Below, piece by piece: positions 21,641 through 34,036 of a DNA stretch of 64,000 bases (positions are counted from its first letter, which is position 1; every line of letters begins with the position of its first letter). The stretch lies in assembly GCF_019393635.1 (NCBI RefSeq), contig NC_057866.1, forward strand, positions 119,907,897 through 119,971,896. The letters are read 5' to 3'. This DNA comes from Dromiciops gliroides (lineage: Eukaryota; Chordata; Mammalia; Microbiotheria; Microbiotheriidae). The notes beneath the pieces were generated by a model that saw only the letters and a program-made list of their open reading frames with translations, was not told where the DNA came from and did no database searches. A program made the position numbers and the translations under genes.

Positions 21641-24248
21641 AACTTTTAATCATAAAAGTATTTTATTATTTTGTAGTTACAGGTAGAGATAATTTTCAAT
21701 ATTTGTTTTAATAAGAATTTTAGTATCAATTTTTCCTCCTCCCTCCCCTCCCTCACCCCTCCCCAAGACAACAAGCAATCTGATACAGGTTATATATGTA
21801 CAATCACATTAAACACATTTCTGCATTACTCATGCTGTGAAAGAAGAGTTAGAGCAAAAGGGAAAGACCTCAAAAAAGAAAAGCAAAAAAAAAAAATAGA
21901 AATGGTATGTTTCATCTAGATGCCACAGTACTTTTTTTTCTGGATTTGGAGAACATTTTTCAACATGAGTCCTTTGGAACTATCTTGGACCACTGTATTG
22001 CTGAAAAGAGTCAAGTCTATCACAGTTGATAAATACACAATGTTGTTTCTACTGTGTACAATGTTCTTCTGGTTCTGTTCATCTCACTCAGCATCAGCTC
22101 ATGTAAGTCATTCAAGGTTTCCCTGAAATCTGCCTGCTCATTGTTTCTTACAGCACAACAGTATTCCATTACATTCATATTCCACAACTTGTTCAGTCAT
22201 TCCCCAATTTATGGGCATCCCCTCAATTTCCAATTCCTTGCCACCACAAAAAGAGCAGCTGTAAATATTTTTGTACATGTGGGTCCTTTTCCCTTTTTTA
22301 TGATCTCTTTGGGAAAAAGGCCTAATAGTGGTATCCCTGGATCAAAGGGTATACACATAGTTCCAAATTGCTCTCCAGAATGGTGGGATCAGTTCACAGC
22401 TCTACCAACAAAGCATTAGTATTCCAATTTTTCCACAACTTCTCCAACATTTATTATTTTCCTTTTTTGTCATATTAGCCAATCTGATAGGTGTGAGGTG
22501 GTACTTTAGAGTTGTTTTAATGCATTTTTTCATATGGCAATAGATAGCTTTGATTTCTTCATCAGAAAAGTGCCTCTTCATATCCTTTGACCATTTCACA
22601 ATTGAGGAATGACTTGGATTCTTATAAATTTGATTTAGTTCCTGATATATTTTATAAATGAAGCCTTTATCAGAAATACTGGCTATAAAATTGTTTCCCA
22701 ACTTTCTGTCTCCTTTCTAATTTTGAATACATTGTTTCTGTTTATACAAAACCTTTTTAATTTAATGTAATCAAAATCATCCATTTTGCATTTCATAATA
22801 TTCTCTATTTCTTGTTTGGTCATAAACTGTCCTCCTTTCCATAAATATGAGAGGTAAACTATTTCTTCCTCTCTTAATTTACCTATGGTATCACCTTTTA
22901 TGTCTAAATCATGTACCTATTTTGACCTATTTTAGTATAAGGAGTAAGATGCTGGTCTATACCTAGTTTCTGCCATACTATCTTCCAGTTTTCCCAGGAG
23001 TTTTTGTCAAATACTGAATTCCTATCCCAGAAGCTGAAGTTTTGGGGTTTATCAAACAGTAGATTACTATAGTCATTTACTACTGTGTCTCCTGTGCCTA
23101 ACCTATTCCATTGATCCTGCACTCTATTTCTTAGCCAGTACCAAGTAGTTTTGATGACTGCCACTTTATAGTAAAGCTTCAGATTTGGTACAGCTAACCC
23201 ACCTTCCTGTGCATTTTTCATAGTTCCTTTGATATTCTTGACCCTTTGTTCTTCCAGATGAATTTTGTTATTATTTTTTCTAGCTCTCTAAAATAATTTT
23301 AGGTAGTTTGATTCATATGGCACTGAATAAGTAATTTAATTTAGGTAGAATTATGATTTTTATTATATTAGCTTGGGTTAGCCATGAGCAATTGATATTT
23401 TTCCAGTTATTTAGATCTGATTCGATTGGTGTAAAAAAAGTGTTTTGTAAATGTGTTCATAGAGTTCCAGGATTTGTCTTGGCAAGTAGACTCCCAAGTA
23501 TTTTATATTGTCTACCATTACTTTGCATGGAATTTTTCTTTCTATGTCTTGATGCTGGAATTTGTTGGTCATGTATAGAAGTGCTGATGCTTTATCTGGG
23601 TTTATTTTATATCCTGAAATGTTGCTAAACTTGTTAATTGTTTCAAGTAGGTTTTTTTTTAGTTGATTCTCTAGGATTCTCTACATATACCATCATATCT
23701 CCTGCAATGAGTGAACATTTTGTTTCTTCCTTGTCTATTCTAATTCCTTTCATTCCTTTTTCTTCTCCGATTGCTAAAGCTAACATTTCTAGTACAAGAT
23801 TAAATAACAGAGGTGATAATGAACATCTCTGTTTCACCCCTGATCTTATTGTGAATGCCTCTAACTTATCCCCATTACATATAATGTTTGCTGATGGTTT
23901 TAGGTAGATACTGCTTATTATTTTAAGGAAAGTTCCACCTATTCCTATGCTCTGTAGTATTTTTAATAGGAATGAGTGCTGTATTTTGTCAAAAGCTTTC
24001 TCTGCACCTATTGAGATAATCATATGATTTTGGTTAATTTTCTTATTGATGTGGTTGATTATGTTGATAGTTTTTTCTAATGTTGAACCAGTCCTACATG
24101 CCTGGTATAAATCCCACCTGGTCATAGTGTATTATCCTGTATTCACTTGATGCAATCTCCTTCCTAATATCTTATTTAAGATTTTTGCATTAACATTCAT
24201 TAGGAAAATTGGTTTTTAATTTTCTTTTTTTCTGTTTTTGCTCCTCCT
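21641..24248 (-). mobile_element. 5'-truncated L1 (copy A)
   Basis: Antisense L1 with its 3' end at the left: 3' UTR at about 21650-21900, then ORF2 read leftwards. Recognisable ORF2 segments are the RT region (23643-24125), the late domain with GGLAVPNLKLYYKVAVIKTT (22904-23221) and the C-terminal Cys-rich end with KTTLKYHLTPIRLANMTKKE (22402-22701). About 2.6 kb remains; ORF1, the endonuclease and the start of RT are absent. It is broken into several frames. Confidence 0.85.
23643..24125 (-). pseudogene. L1 ORF2 reverse-transcriptase fragment
   Basis: An open stretch of about 160 codons in L1 copy A. It contains [20 protein letters not shown] (canonical [14 protein letters not shown], so the catalytic Asp is Gly here) and [20 protein letters not shown] (canonical [20 protein letters not shown]). 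The canonical FADD box reads LIAGDMMVY, so the first Asp of that pair is also lost. Both changes would abolish polymerase activity. Confidence 0.85.
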
Positions 24249-24262
24249 GTTAGCTCATATTC
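24249..24262. repeat. L1 target-site copy 2 of 3
   Basis: GTTAGCTCATATTC between L1 copies A and B; identical to 25312-25325. Confidence 0.85.
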
Positions 24263-24404
24263 CTTTTTAAAATACAAGTATTTTATTATTTTCCAGTTAC
24301 ATGTACAGATAGTCTTCAACATTTGTTTATATAAGATTACCAATTTCCAATTTTTCTCCCTCCCTCCACTCCCTCCCCCACCCCAGACAGCAGGTAATCT
24401 AAGT

Positions 24405-24471
<67 letters not shown>

Positions 24472-25311
24472 CATTAAACATAATTCTGCATTAGTCATGT
24501 TATAAGAGAAGAATCAGAGCAAAAAGGAAAAACTTCAAAAAAGAAAAACAGCACCAAAACCAAAAGCAATATTATGTTTCAATCAGCATCTATATTCCAG
24601 AGTTCTTTTTTTTCCTCTGGATTTGGAGAGGCTTTCCCATCATGAGTCCTTCGGAACTTTGTTGTACCATTTTATTGGTGAGAAGAATCTAGTCTATCAC
24701 AGTTGATCAACACATAATGTTGATGATACTGTGTATAATGTCCTTCTGGTTCTGCTCATCTCACTCATCATCAGTTCATGCAAGACTTTCCAGATTTTTC
24801 TGAACTCCTCCTGCTCATCATTTCTTACAGCACAATAGAATTCCATTATATTCATATACCACAACTTATTCAGCCATTCCCCAATTGATGGGCAACCCTT
24901 CAATTTCCAATTCCTTGCCACCACAAAAAGGGCAGCTATACATAATTTTGTAAATGTGGGTCCTTTTCCCATTTTTATGATATCTTTGGGGAAAAGGTCT
25001 AATAGTGGTATTGCTGGGTCAATATAGCCCTTTGGGCATAGTTCCAAATTGCTCTCCGGAATGCATGGATCAATTCACAGCTCCACCAAGAATGCATTAG
25101 TGTTCCAATTTTTCCACAGCTTCTCCAACATTTATTATTTTCCTTTTTTGTCATATTAGCCATTCTGATAGGTGTCAGGTGGTACCTCAGAGTTGTTTTA
25201 AATTGCATCTCTCTAATCAATAGTGATTTAGAGCCTTTTTTCATATGGCAATAGATAGCTTTGATTTCTTCATCAGAAAATTGGCTGTTCATATCCTTTG
25301 AACATTTCACC
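24263..25311 (-). mobile_element. 5'-truncated L1 (copy B)
   Basis: Antisense 1.05-kb L1: 3' UTR (about 24270-24690, holding a (TA)n(CA)n run at 24405-24471), then the ORF2 C-terminal part. That part shows IREMQFKTTLRYHLTPIRMA and CWRSCGKIGTLMHSWWSC, the conserved ORF2 C-terminal region. It is flanked by an exact 14-base duplication. It is split into at least two frames, but its text is nearer the L1 norm than copy A, so it is probably the younger insertion. Confidence 0.9.
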
Positions 25312-25325
25312 GTTAGCTCATATTC
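25312..25325. repeat. L1 target-site copy 3 of 3
   Basis: GTTAGCTCATATTC, exact match to 24249-24262. Confidence 0.85.
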
Positions 25326-25564
25326 ATAATGACGCCTTGCTGGTTTTTAGTGATAATTATTCTCTAAATTCTTATAACCCATACCACTAATATTGCCTTC
25401 TAGAATTTTGAAATTAGTAGAAGTCATACTCACTTGTCTATAGTTTCTGGGCTCTATTTTTCCTCCTGTCTCCCTAAATTTGTGGTACCCTCTGATGCTA
25501 TATCTTTCAGTGATCTCTGATGGGGGATCAACAACTACATCAACTAAAACTTTCATTGCTCTAC

Positions 25565-25611
<47 letters not shown>

Positions 25612-26516
25612 CAGGGCTTTTATTTTTTCTTTCTTTTTTCAGTTGGGGAAATGATTTTGAGTAGAATAAAGTTAAATTTTAAAGCCTCTGTATTGTTAGC
25701 ATCTGTCATCATCCTCAACTTGTTCTGGGCTTTTCCATTCTTGAGACAATCCTTACAGGGCCATACTTTCTGTATTAAAATTTCATTACTTGCCCTTACT
25801 TCAATCTTCCATGGGCATCTTTTAAAAGTCTGTACTTGTCAATATATTTTGTTTACTCAATTATTGGTGACTAAGCTGGGTTTTCTAAAATTTTGCTACT
25901 TACATACTAATGGCTATTTATATAATAATAGCCATTGTACCTGTTTTGGCAGTCAATATTTATTTGTTAATTAAAATTAAACATTAGTAAATTATTGACT
26001 GCATGGTCTAATGGGAGAGACCCCCTGTGGGGCAAAGGCAAAGTCCATTTTCTAGGTGTGGTATAATACCATCAGTTCACTCAACTAGACAAAGAGAGTC
26101 TATCTCCATTCCTATTGTTCCTTTTTGCTTGCCCTAAAAGAAATTAGAACTTTCTCAAGAACTGAACTTTCTGAAATATAGGGGCATAAGGGGGAGAGAA
26201 AGACAACCCAACTAAAACTGGGTCCCTGAGTCCCCAAGAAATTTGCTATTAACAATTATTTTCTCACAATATTCACTGTGTATGTGCATGAGGTATGTTT
26301 TTTTGTCAGCATTCTTTTATCTTTATCTCTGTATCTCTTTTAAAATGTGTAGAATGATATATTTTTGAGGTAGCGTTTGTTTTTTTGCAATCACAATACA
26401 AGTCGATTCACAGTCAGTTTTATACACAAAAATACACATACATATAAACATATATGCATATATACATATGCATTTGTACAAATATTAATTATACACACAA
26501 CTTTGCCTTTACAGTG
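25326..26516. other. No gene seen; (AT)n run
   Basis: Contains an (AT)n microsatellite at 25567-25609. The 164-codon frame from 25480 runs through that repeat and resembles no family I know; I regard it as chance. Confidence 0.5.
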
Positions 26517-26661
26517 TTGGTTTTTTTCAGGGCAATGAGGGTTAAGTAACTTGCCCAAGGTTACACAGCTAGTAAGTGTCAAGTGTCTGAGGCTGTATTT
26601 GAACTCATGTTCTCCTGAAGCCAGGGCCAGTGCTTTATCCACTGTACCATCTAGTTGCCCC
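26517..26661 (-). mobile_element. Marsupial tRNA-derived SINE
   Basis: Antisense full copy from T-run to CTAGTTGCCCC. Flanks TACAGTGTT (left) and TACAATGTT (right) look like a target-site duplication with one change. Confidence 0.93.
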
Positions 26662-28925
26662 TACAATGTTTTTCTAAGATTACACTCAAACTTTTTTTAA
26701 TGATCTCATGAAGACAAAACAGCCTAACAACTGCACATTTCACTATAATACAAACACTATAATTTAGAATGTGGAATCAAATTAAGCATATGGAGTTAAT
26801 AAGAAATCTCATTGCATTTATCATTTCACACCAGGAATTGCTGTATTTGATAGGTAGGTAAAAGGAGAAACTAGTAAAACTGAGAGAAATCTAAAGTAAA
26901 TGAGATGCCTACCATATAGAAATGTTAACTGAAGTTCATTGTCATCACTAAAAACTGTTCAAATGCATTCATAAGGTAGTTCCCTAAGAATGTGGTTCCC
27001 TGGTCAGGCACACCTGACAATTCTACTGACTCAAGTATCAGTATTTTATAATATACATTATAAAGATATCTCATTAGATCTGACTAGAAATCAGTCAAAG
27101 CAGTTTAAAATTTTTTAAAAGGTTATTTAAATATGGATTCAAATATTAAAGTAAGCTGTTATTACTTAATGTGTCACCTGTTTAAAAAAAACTTCACACC
27201 TGCATACTTATATTAATCTGAAAAAATTTTTCAAGATTTTAAAAAAATGTTCAAATGGTGTTTCATTGGATTTTGAATCAAATGTTTAATCATTATTTAA
27301 AATTACAACACCTTCCAGTTAGTTTTTTGAGAATAATTGTTTGACATCAGGGATGATAGAAAGTTATTAATCTATTTTTAAATGCATATTCATGGGTAAG
27401 ATTGGAAAAAATCCATGATTAGGAAATTTAGTCAATGATTCATTTCTATCATTTAGCTCTATATGTCCCTGTGATTTTTTTGCTCTTACCACCATTAAAA
27501 GCAACTATAAAAATAAACTCAATATTTTTGGGTTTCCTTAAAAAACTATATTTTATTCTGAACTCAAGAAATAAAACAAGTATTTCTATGACAAAGTAGA
27601 AGAGGAAAAAATGATTGCACATGAAACTACAAATCAATTATATAATTCTTGCCACTCCTTTTAAATATATAATAAAGTTATCAGGTAAAATCAGAAATTG
27701 ATATAACTGAATAACAGAGTAGAAGAGTAGAATTTTCAAAAATAATGAAGCCTATGCAATCACATTATTATAAATTACTGTGTTATTATAATTGCAATTA
27801 AGAATAAAATATCTAATGAGAGCAAAAATGCTTAGGAACCTTTAATAAGTACTTTTAAATATGACTTGTTTCAAGTTAATCTCATTTTTAAAAATATCAA
27901 TTTGTATATTTCTATATGTTTATTATAATTGTACAGTAGAGCTTACATGGAATTTATATATAAGTAAATACAAATTTATTGTGCACGTGTTAAATTGTTT
28001 TGTTGTTTATTTGTTTCTGATAAAGATGCATGAGCATAAATTTTAGAGCCTACTGCACTCAAAACTGTCTATACAGACTAATTGAAATGTCAAGACATGG
28101 GATACATGGAGCATTTATTGATGCATAAAAACTTGAGACCTTTATGATTTGGAAATAAAAATATACCATAGAGTCAATTATATTCTTAGCTTAGTATATC
28201 AAATAGTAAGGCTTAACCAGGTATGGTAAGACTCCGAATTTAAAAAAAAAGAATAGAAATGAATTAGGAATTCCTGTTATCTTTTCTGTGACCCCCAAGC
28301 CCCAGATTTTAAATTTTCTTGTGGCTTTTTGTCCCCAAGGAAATGGAATGAAGATGTGATTCTGAAGCTACATTTAAAGAAAGAGGCAAAAATTATGCAA
28401 GTCCCAATGTCCAAGTTCCAGAGTTTAAGGCCTTTAATAAGTTCTTTTCTACTCTGAAGTTACTTAGACTTTTCTTAACAATGAAGCTTTATATGCTGAG
28501 GTAATTTTATAAGGAAAATTCCTAGTAAACCAGATGATATACCCTAATGGGTTTCTTCTGGCAGTACTAGGAAGGGTCTTTAGTAATAAAACATATTTTT
28601 GGCTTCTCCACCCCACCACCTAGAGATGCTTCAATGAAAGTCTCTATAACCAAGAATAAATTCTAACTGTCATCAGCTCCTCAGAGTGAGAGACACTCAG
28701 TGTGTGGCCTTGTTTGCTGACAAGTAGTAACTAATGTTGTACCAGGATATCAACATATAGGAGGGAAGTCATTCTTTCCTAGGAAACTAATGGCAATAAA
28801 TGAAGGTATGTCTTTCCCAAAATGATCACATTGGCCATCATATCACAGAGCCAACAGTAACCTTGGGGGATGGAGGACTGTCTTGGAGAGGAAACATGCT
28901 CCCTTAGGATGTTATTATCTTGGGG
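26662..28925. other. No feature seen
   Basis: About 2.3 kb of unique AT-rich DNA, no recognisable repeat or gene. Confidence 0.5.
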
Positions 28926-29090
28926 GAAGTCCCACTGATCCTTCTTTCATATGGTTTTCTCACCTCTAAAATGGGAAAAAAATAACACCTACCTCTCAGA
29001 GTTGTTTTGAGTATAAATTGTAATACTATTTGTAAAGGACATTGCAAACCTTAAAGAACTATATAAATGCTGATGTTATAATTATGATTA
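28926..29090 (+). mobile_element. MIR3-type fragment
   Basis: TTTTCTCACCTCTAAAATGGG, then ACATTGCAAACCTTAAAGAACTATATAAATGCTGATG, the sense 3' half of a MIR-family SINE. Confidence 0.7.
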
Positions 29091-29220
29091 TTACCCTAAA
29101 GTAGCTACTAAAATCCAAGATTGCCATTGCTAGGAACTACAGCAGACTGTTCACCCATAACATGGCGGGAGCATGTCCAGAATATCCACAGTAGGAACAA
29201 TGGAGATGACAGCATGCAAG

Positions 29221-29222
<2 letters not shown>

Positions 29223-29299
<77 letters not shown>
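29223..29299. repeat. (TC)n microsatellite
   Basis: About 38 uninterrupted TC units, a perfect polypurine/polypyrimidine tract. Confidence 0.97.
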
Positions 29300-29300
<1 letters not shown>

Positions 29301-29885
29301 GTTCCTCCAATTGAAATTGCCTGAGGTGCTAGCACCATTCCACTTCTAGCTCTCACAGTATGCCTAGCAACACCTTTTAGCTATCTTCATTTGCAAATAC
29401 TAGAACTGAATCAATCACACAGAGAACCACAAGCATCATAGAAATGTCTGAAATTTGTAGAATAGCAGCCAGGCTGCAGCCTATTTCACAGGAATAAAAA
29501 TATCTATCTTCAATCCAAGAGCAAGAGATTTAAAGAACACTCCCCCACCCCTTGAACACAAAGACCTTGCTTTATGGTTATTTCTTTTCAAGTCATTATG
29601 CTATTGAAATGGTCAAGATGATGCTGATATCATAATAGAAACCGTTTCTGTCCTTATAATTTAGAGTACTATTCATGATGATAGAATGAAATATTGCTTT
29701 ATCATTTTTCACATTTATTCACAGGTTTCTTTGAACTATCAGGCTACATAAATTAAAAAAAAAGTCGGTGTTTTAAAAGTATCTAAAAAGAAGTAATTAG
29801 TTCTAAGGAAAATAAAAACAGCTCAAAAATATCCCTGAATTCAAACTATCCCATTTATTGTATGCTTTTGCATTATTATGTGATA
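29300..29885. other. No feature seen
   Basis: Unique sequence without recognisable genes or repeats. Confidence 0.45.
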
Positions 29886-30065
29886 GAATCACAGATTTAG
29901 TCCTGGAAGGGAATTTAAAGACCCAGTGTTCCAACATGCTTTGTATCAGTGAGTATTAATGATATAAGTGATTAAACATCTGAGAGTCACGCAAATAGTA
30001 AGAGAGACAAAATATAAACCCATATAGTATGATGCCAAAGCTGCTCTCATTTTCAGACCCATTGT
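29886..30065 (-). mobile_element. MIR-type SINE
   Basis: GAATCACAGATTTAGTCCTGGAAGGGAATTTAAAG follows the antisense outer MIR pattern; the CORE is heavily decayed. Confidence 0.55.
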
Positions 30066-31249
30066 CTTGTTAAATAAATGCTGAGAAGAATATATATGAT
30101 TTTTTTTTCTTGCCATGGACAAGGTACTTTGTTCTCAACTTTAGATATGTAGTCTGATCCATTTGTTCCCTGTTTGCAACCTCCAAACACATAAACCATA
30201 TTGAATTCTACATAAATTGATTAAAAACATAGTATACAGAGAGATGTGACCTTTTAAATTTCTCCTAAATTTTCCTTAAGTCATAAACAATTAGCTGCAT
30301 AACTGAAATAGTCTAGTCTTTAAAACTTATAAGAATGAGCAGTCCCTCTCTGATGTTTGCTTTCTGCCTTGCAGGGTGAAGATCATAGTTCATCCACAAC
30401 ATGAGCACCATGAATTCAACCAATGGGAGAAGAATGATGTCGTTTTTTCCCTCTTGTATCAAAACTTGGGGAAATAGGCTAGGTATATTTTTTGTTCTAT
30501 TTTGTCATTCTCAGTTTTTGGAGCCAGGAAGTAATCCCCCTTGGACCAAGTAGTATAAGCCATATTGACTATTGACTTTGAAGCCACAATTAGAAGCAAG
30601 TTGTTGCAACCATACAGTCCAGAAGTGAAGTCTGGAGAATTCAGGGTGAGTTAGACTCCAGCCCAATGGTGATTTTGCACTTATACCTGGGATTGTACAG
30701 TATGGGAAGTATACTAAAATGTTAATCTAATATCCCACCACTCGTAAGAGTGGGTATTGTGCCTCTACCATGTTGGAAGAATGTTTGCATATTTGTTACC
30801 TTTTGAAACAATTTTTTTATAAAAATTATTCTGATTGTTAGTGGCCAAATACAGGAGATCCCATCCTGTATACTTGAGGGAGTATCATTAGTGGTGACTG
30901 GAGTCATTGGCAGAGGTCCTAGACACCACCAAATTTTTAAGGGTCCTGGAGAAATGTGGAGGAAGGGAGGGTAAAATGTAACACACCTGACCTTTTGAGG
31001 ACCAAAATAGTCAATGATAGAAATCATTTTAATGTTCATTCATTTGCTCAGTCTCACAGTGATTTTTCCTTGGGGTTTTCTTTCTAAACATCATTCTTTT
31101 TCTGTCTTTTTTGCTAATCCTTTCTCTTATACATTTGTTCTCTTCCTTTTCTGTTTAAAAGTGCTGAAAGGTAGCTGGACTTCAACATTCACGTTCATGC
31201 AGTTATATTCCTGGAACTGTCCTCAGTTTTTATTGTCAAGATTGTTTGT
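30066..31249. other. No gene assigned
   Basis: About 1.2 kb of slightly less AT-rich DNA. An antisense frame of 105 codons (30722-31039) has no recognised domain or codon bias, and I treat it as unsupported. Confidence 0.4.
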
Positions 31250-31414
31250 TTGTTTTTTTTTGTTGTTTTTTGTTTTTTGATGTTTTTTTTTCCCTGGGCA
31301 ATGAGGGTTAAGTGACTTGCCCAGTAAGTGTCAAGTGTCTGAGACTGGATTTGAACTCAGGTCCTCCTGAATCCAGGGCTGGTGCTTTATCTACTGTTCC
31401 ACTTAGCTGTCCCA
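31250..31414 (-). mobile_element. Marsupial tRNA-derived SINE
   Basis: Antisense, with a long T/TTTG tail, then GGCAATGAGGGTTAAGTGAC and the head complement ending CTTAGCTGTCCC. About 16 bp around ACACAGCTAG is missing after TTGCCCAG. Confidence 0.88.
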
Positions 31415-31482
31415 TTAAGCTATTTTTTTTAACATGGTTCTTACAGTCTAGGCCTCCTATATGAAGAATTTATTGGGACTAA

Positions 31483-32277
<795 letters not shown>

Positions 32278-32288
32278 TCACAATTTTC
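32278..32288. repeat. Target-site duplication of the RPL10 retrocopy, right
   Basis: TCACAATTTTC directly after the A tail. Confidence 0.88.
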
Positions 32289-32577
32289 TGTCTCCAACTC
32301 CATGTAAATTCAGAATAGCATGGAAGTTTGCTTATTTTTCTTCCACAATGGGAATTATGGGTCTCTTAATCAAGTCAGAACTTTCCTTTGGATCCAATGG
32401 TTTAAGGAAAGCACTTCACACTCCTGCCATTTATTGTTTTATCTCCCACTTCCCCCTTCCCTAACGCTTGCAAGATAACTGAAAAACATTTTCAAAAATA
32501 TCTAGAGAAGACTTGTGGGGGGACTTTATCTCCCTTTTAGTGGTGATGTATTTACTTGGAACAATGCTTTTAGTCCA
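32289..32577. other. No feature seen
   Basis: Unique flank between the RPL10 retrocopy and a microsatellite. Confidence 0.45.
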
Positions 32578-32600
32578 TAGTAGGTAGGTAGGTAGGTAGG

Positions 32601-32669
<69 letters not shown>

Positions 32670-32686
32670 GGATAGATAGATAGATA
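32578..32686. repeat. (GGTA)n(GATA)n compound microsatellite
   Basis: About six TAGG units change into about twenty TAGA units with one GATG interruption. Confidence 0.96.
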
Positions 32687-32842
32687 TTCACTTGTCCCAG
32701 AATATAATGTCAGGTTTTCTTATAGCTGACTCCTTGAATTCCTTATTTTTTGCAAGTGTCTTAATTTTCTCCTGCATGATTTCTTCATCTATATATCGCA
32801 TCCAGGGTTTTTAAAATAATAATCATCATCACAATCATTGCA

Positions 32843-32942
32843 ATAATGTGATTTCTTAATTATATAGTATCTTGAGGTTTACAAAATGTTTCATTATGTG
32901 GTAAAAATTATTTGTGATAAAGTTATCATTGCCATTTTTAGC
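32843..32942 (-). mobile_element. MIR-family fragment, left part
   Basis: TATAGTATCTTGAGGTTTACAAAATGTTTCATTATGTG is an antisense MIR3-like block. It appears to continue beyond the LTR at 33563-33750. Confidence 0.55.
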
Positions 32943-33562
32943 TGACTCATTGGGCAGGGGCTACACCTGGCCCACCCTGAGGTTACTTATGCTACTGAGG
33001 TCAGAAGGAGAACTCTCCATAGGTAGTTTTTGAAGGACCTCCCCTTTGGGGGGAGGAAAGATTGAATGCTCCCTGAAGGGAAGAGGAGGGTGTTCCAGAA
33101 TGCTAGGACTCTTCCAGAATGCACTATCTCTCTGGCAGCTGCTTTCTCCAACTTCTCCCCTTTTGGTGGTGCACCAGCTCTCGCTCTCTTGGGCTTCCAG
33201 GTTTTGGTGAGTGAATTACGGAAAACCCTAAATTCCTTTGAACTAGCTTAATTGGAACTGGTCTGGGGATTGCGTAGGTTAAGTTTAGAGTTAAGAGCAT
33301 TTATCTGTATTTTTTTTCTATTTCCTTGTCTTTTATTTTTATTAGTTTCACCTTTGTTGTTTAATTAATTCCCAAGTAATAAAATATGATCCTTCTGTGA
33401 ATTAAAGCTTAAAGGCTCCTTTCTTATTGGCCTGGGAGAAATATCTAAATAGGGCAGTTCAGAGGGGAGGGTGAACCTGAAAGGTCACTCATTATTTTGG
33501 GGACCCCAATATTAAGGCATCACCCAAATAATGCTCTACATATCAAATTTTGGCCCTCAAAC
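32943..33562 (+). mobile_element. Solo LTR of an endogenous retrovirus
   Basis: The 3' half (AGTTTCACCTTTGTTG, AATAAAATATGATCC, TTATTGGCCTGGGAGAAATA, AAATTTTGGCCC) matches, in reverse, the LTR at 41188-41894, so both are one family. No internal sequence adjoins it, making it a solo LTR. Its outer ends are decayed, so the boundaries are approximate; flanking MIR text on both sides supports an insertion. Confidence 0.72.
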
Positions 33563-33750
33563 TTATAACAGTTCTTTGAAAAATATCATTTATTTAAATC
33601 TCATTTTCTAGATATAATAATGAAATTAACAGTGGTTAAATACTTTGCTCATCAACACACAACTAATAAATATAAAATTGGGATTGAATCCAAGATGTCT
33701 GATGCCAAGTCCAGAGTTCTTAAAATGCAACTGTGGAATGTATTGTTTCA
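33563..33750 (-). mobile_element. MIR-family fragment, right part
   Basis: ATAACAGTTCTTTGAAAAATATC then GTTAAATACTTTGCTCATC..GGGATTGAATCCAAGATGTCTG is an antisense MIR. It reads as the continuation of 32843-32942. Confidence 0.6.
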
Positions 33751-33877
33751 AACTAAGAAAAATAATAATTATTTCAACACCTCAAAGATTCATGATTTCA
33801 CTTGCAGAGTATTTCCTACATGACTATAGATGATAACACCACAGAAATTAGGTAGATAATTTGTAAGAGTTACTCTG

Positions 33878-34025
33878 GGAGCAGCTACATGGTACAGTGG
33901 ATAGAGTATTGGCCCTGGAGTCAGGAGGACCTTAATTTAAATCTAGCCTCAGACACTTGACACTTGGTAATTGTGTGACCCTGGGCAAGTCACTTAACCC
34001 CAATTACCTCCCTTAAAAAAAAAAG
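33878..34025 (+). mobile_element. Marsupial SINE with perfect target-site duplication
   Basis: Sense copy from GGAGCAGCTACATGGTACAG to an A-run. GAGTTACTCTG occurs at 33867-33877 and 34026-34036. Confidence 0.93.
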
Positions 34026-34036
34026 GAGTTACTCTG

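Noticed and set aside
25480-25974. 164-codon plus-strand frame
   Set aside because: Includes an AT microsatellite and no recognisable domain; looks like chance in AT-rich DNA.
29108-29356. Frames with RE or SL repeats
   Set aside because: Product of the TC microsatellite.
30722-31039. 105-codon antisense frame with a few Pro/Thr-rich stretches
   Set aside because: No family resemblance, no nearby splice or promoter context, and no support beyond length.
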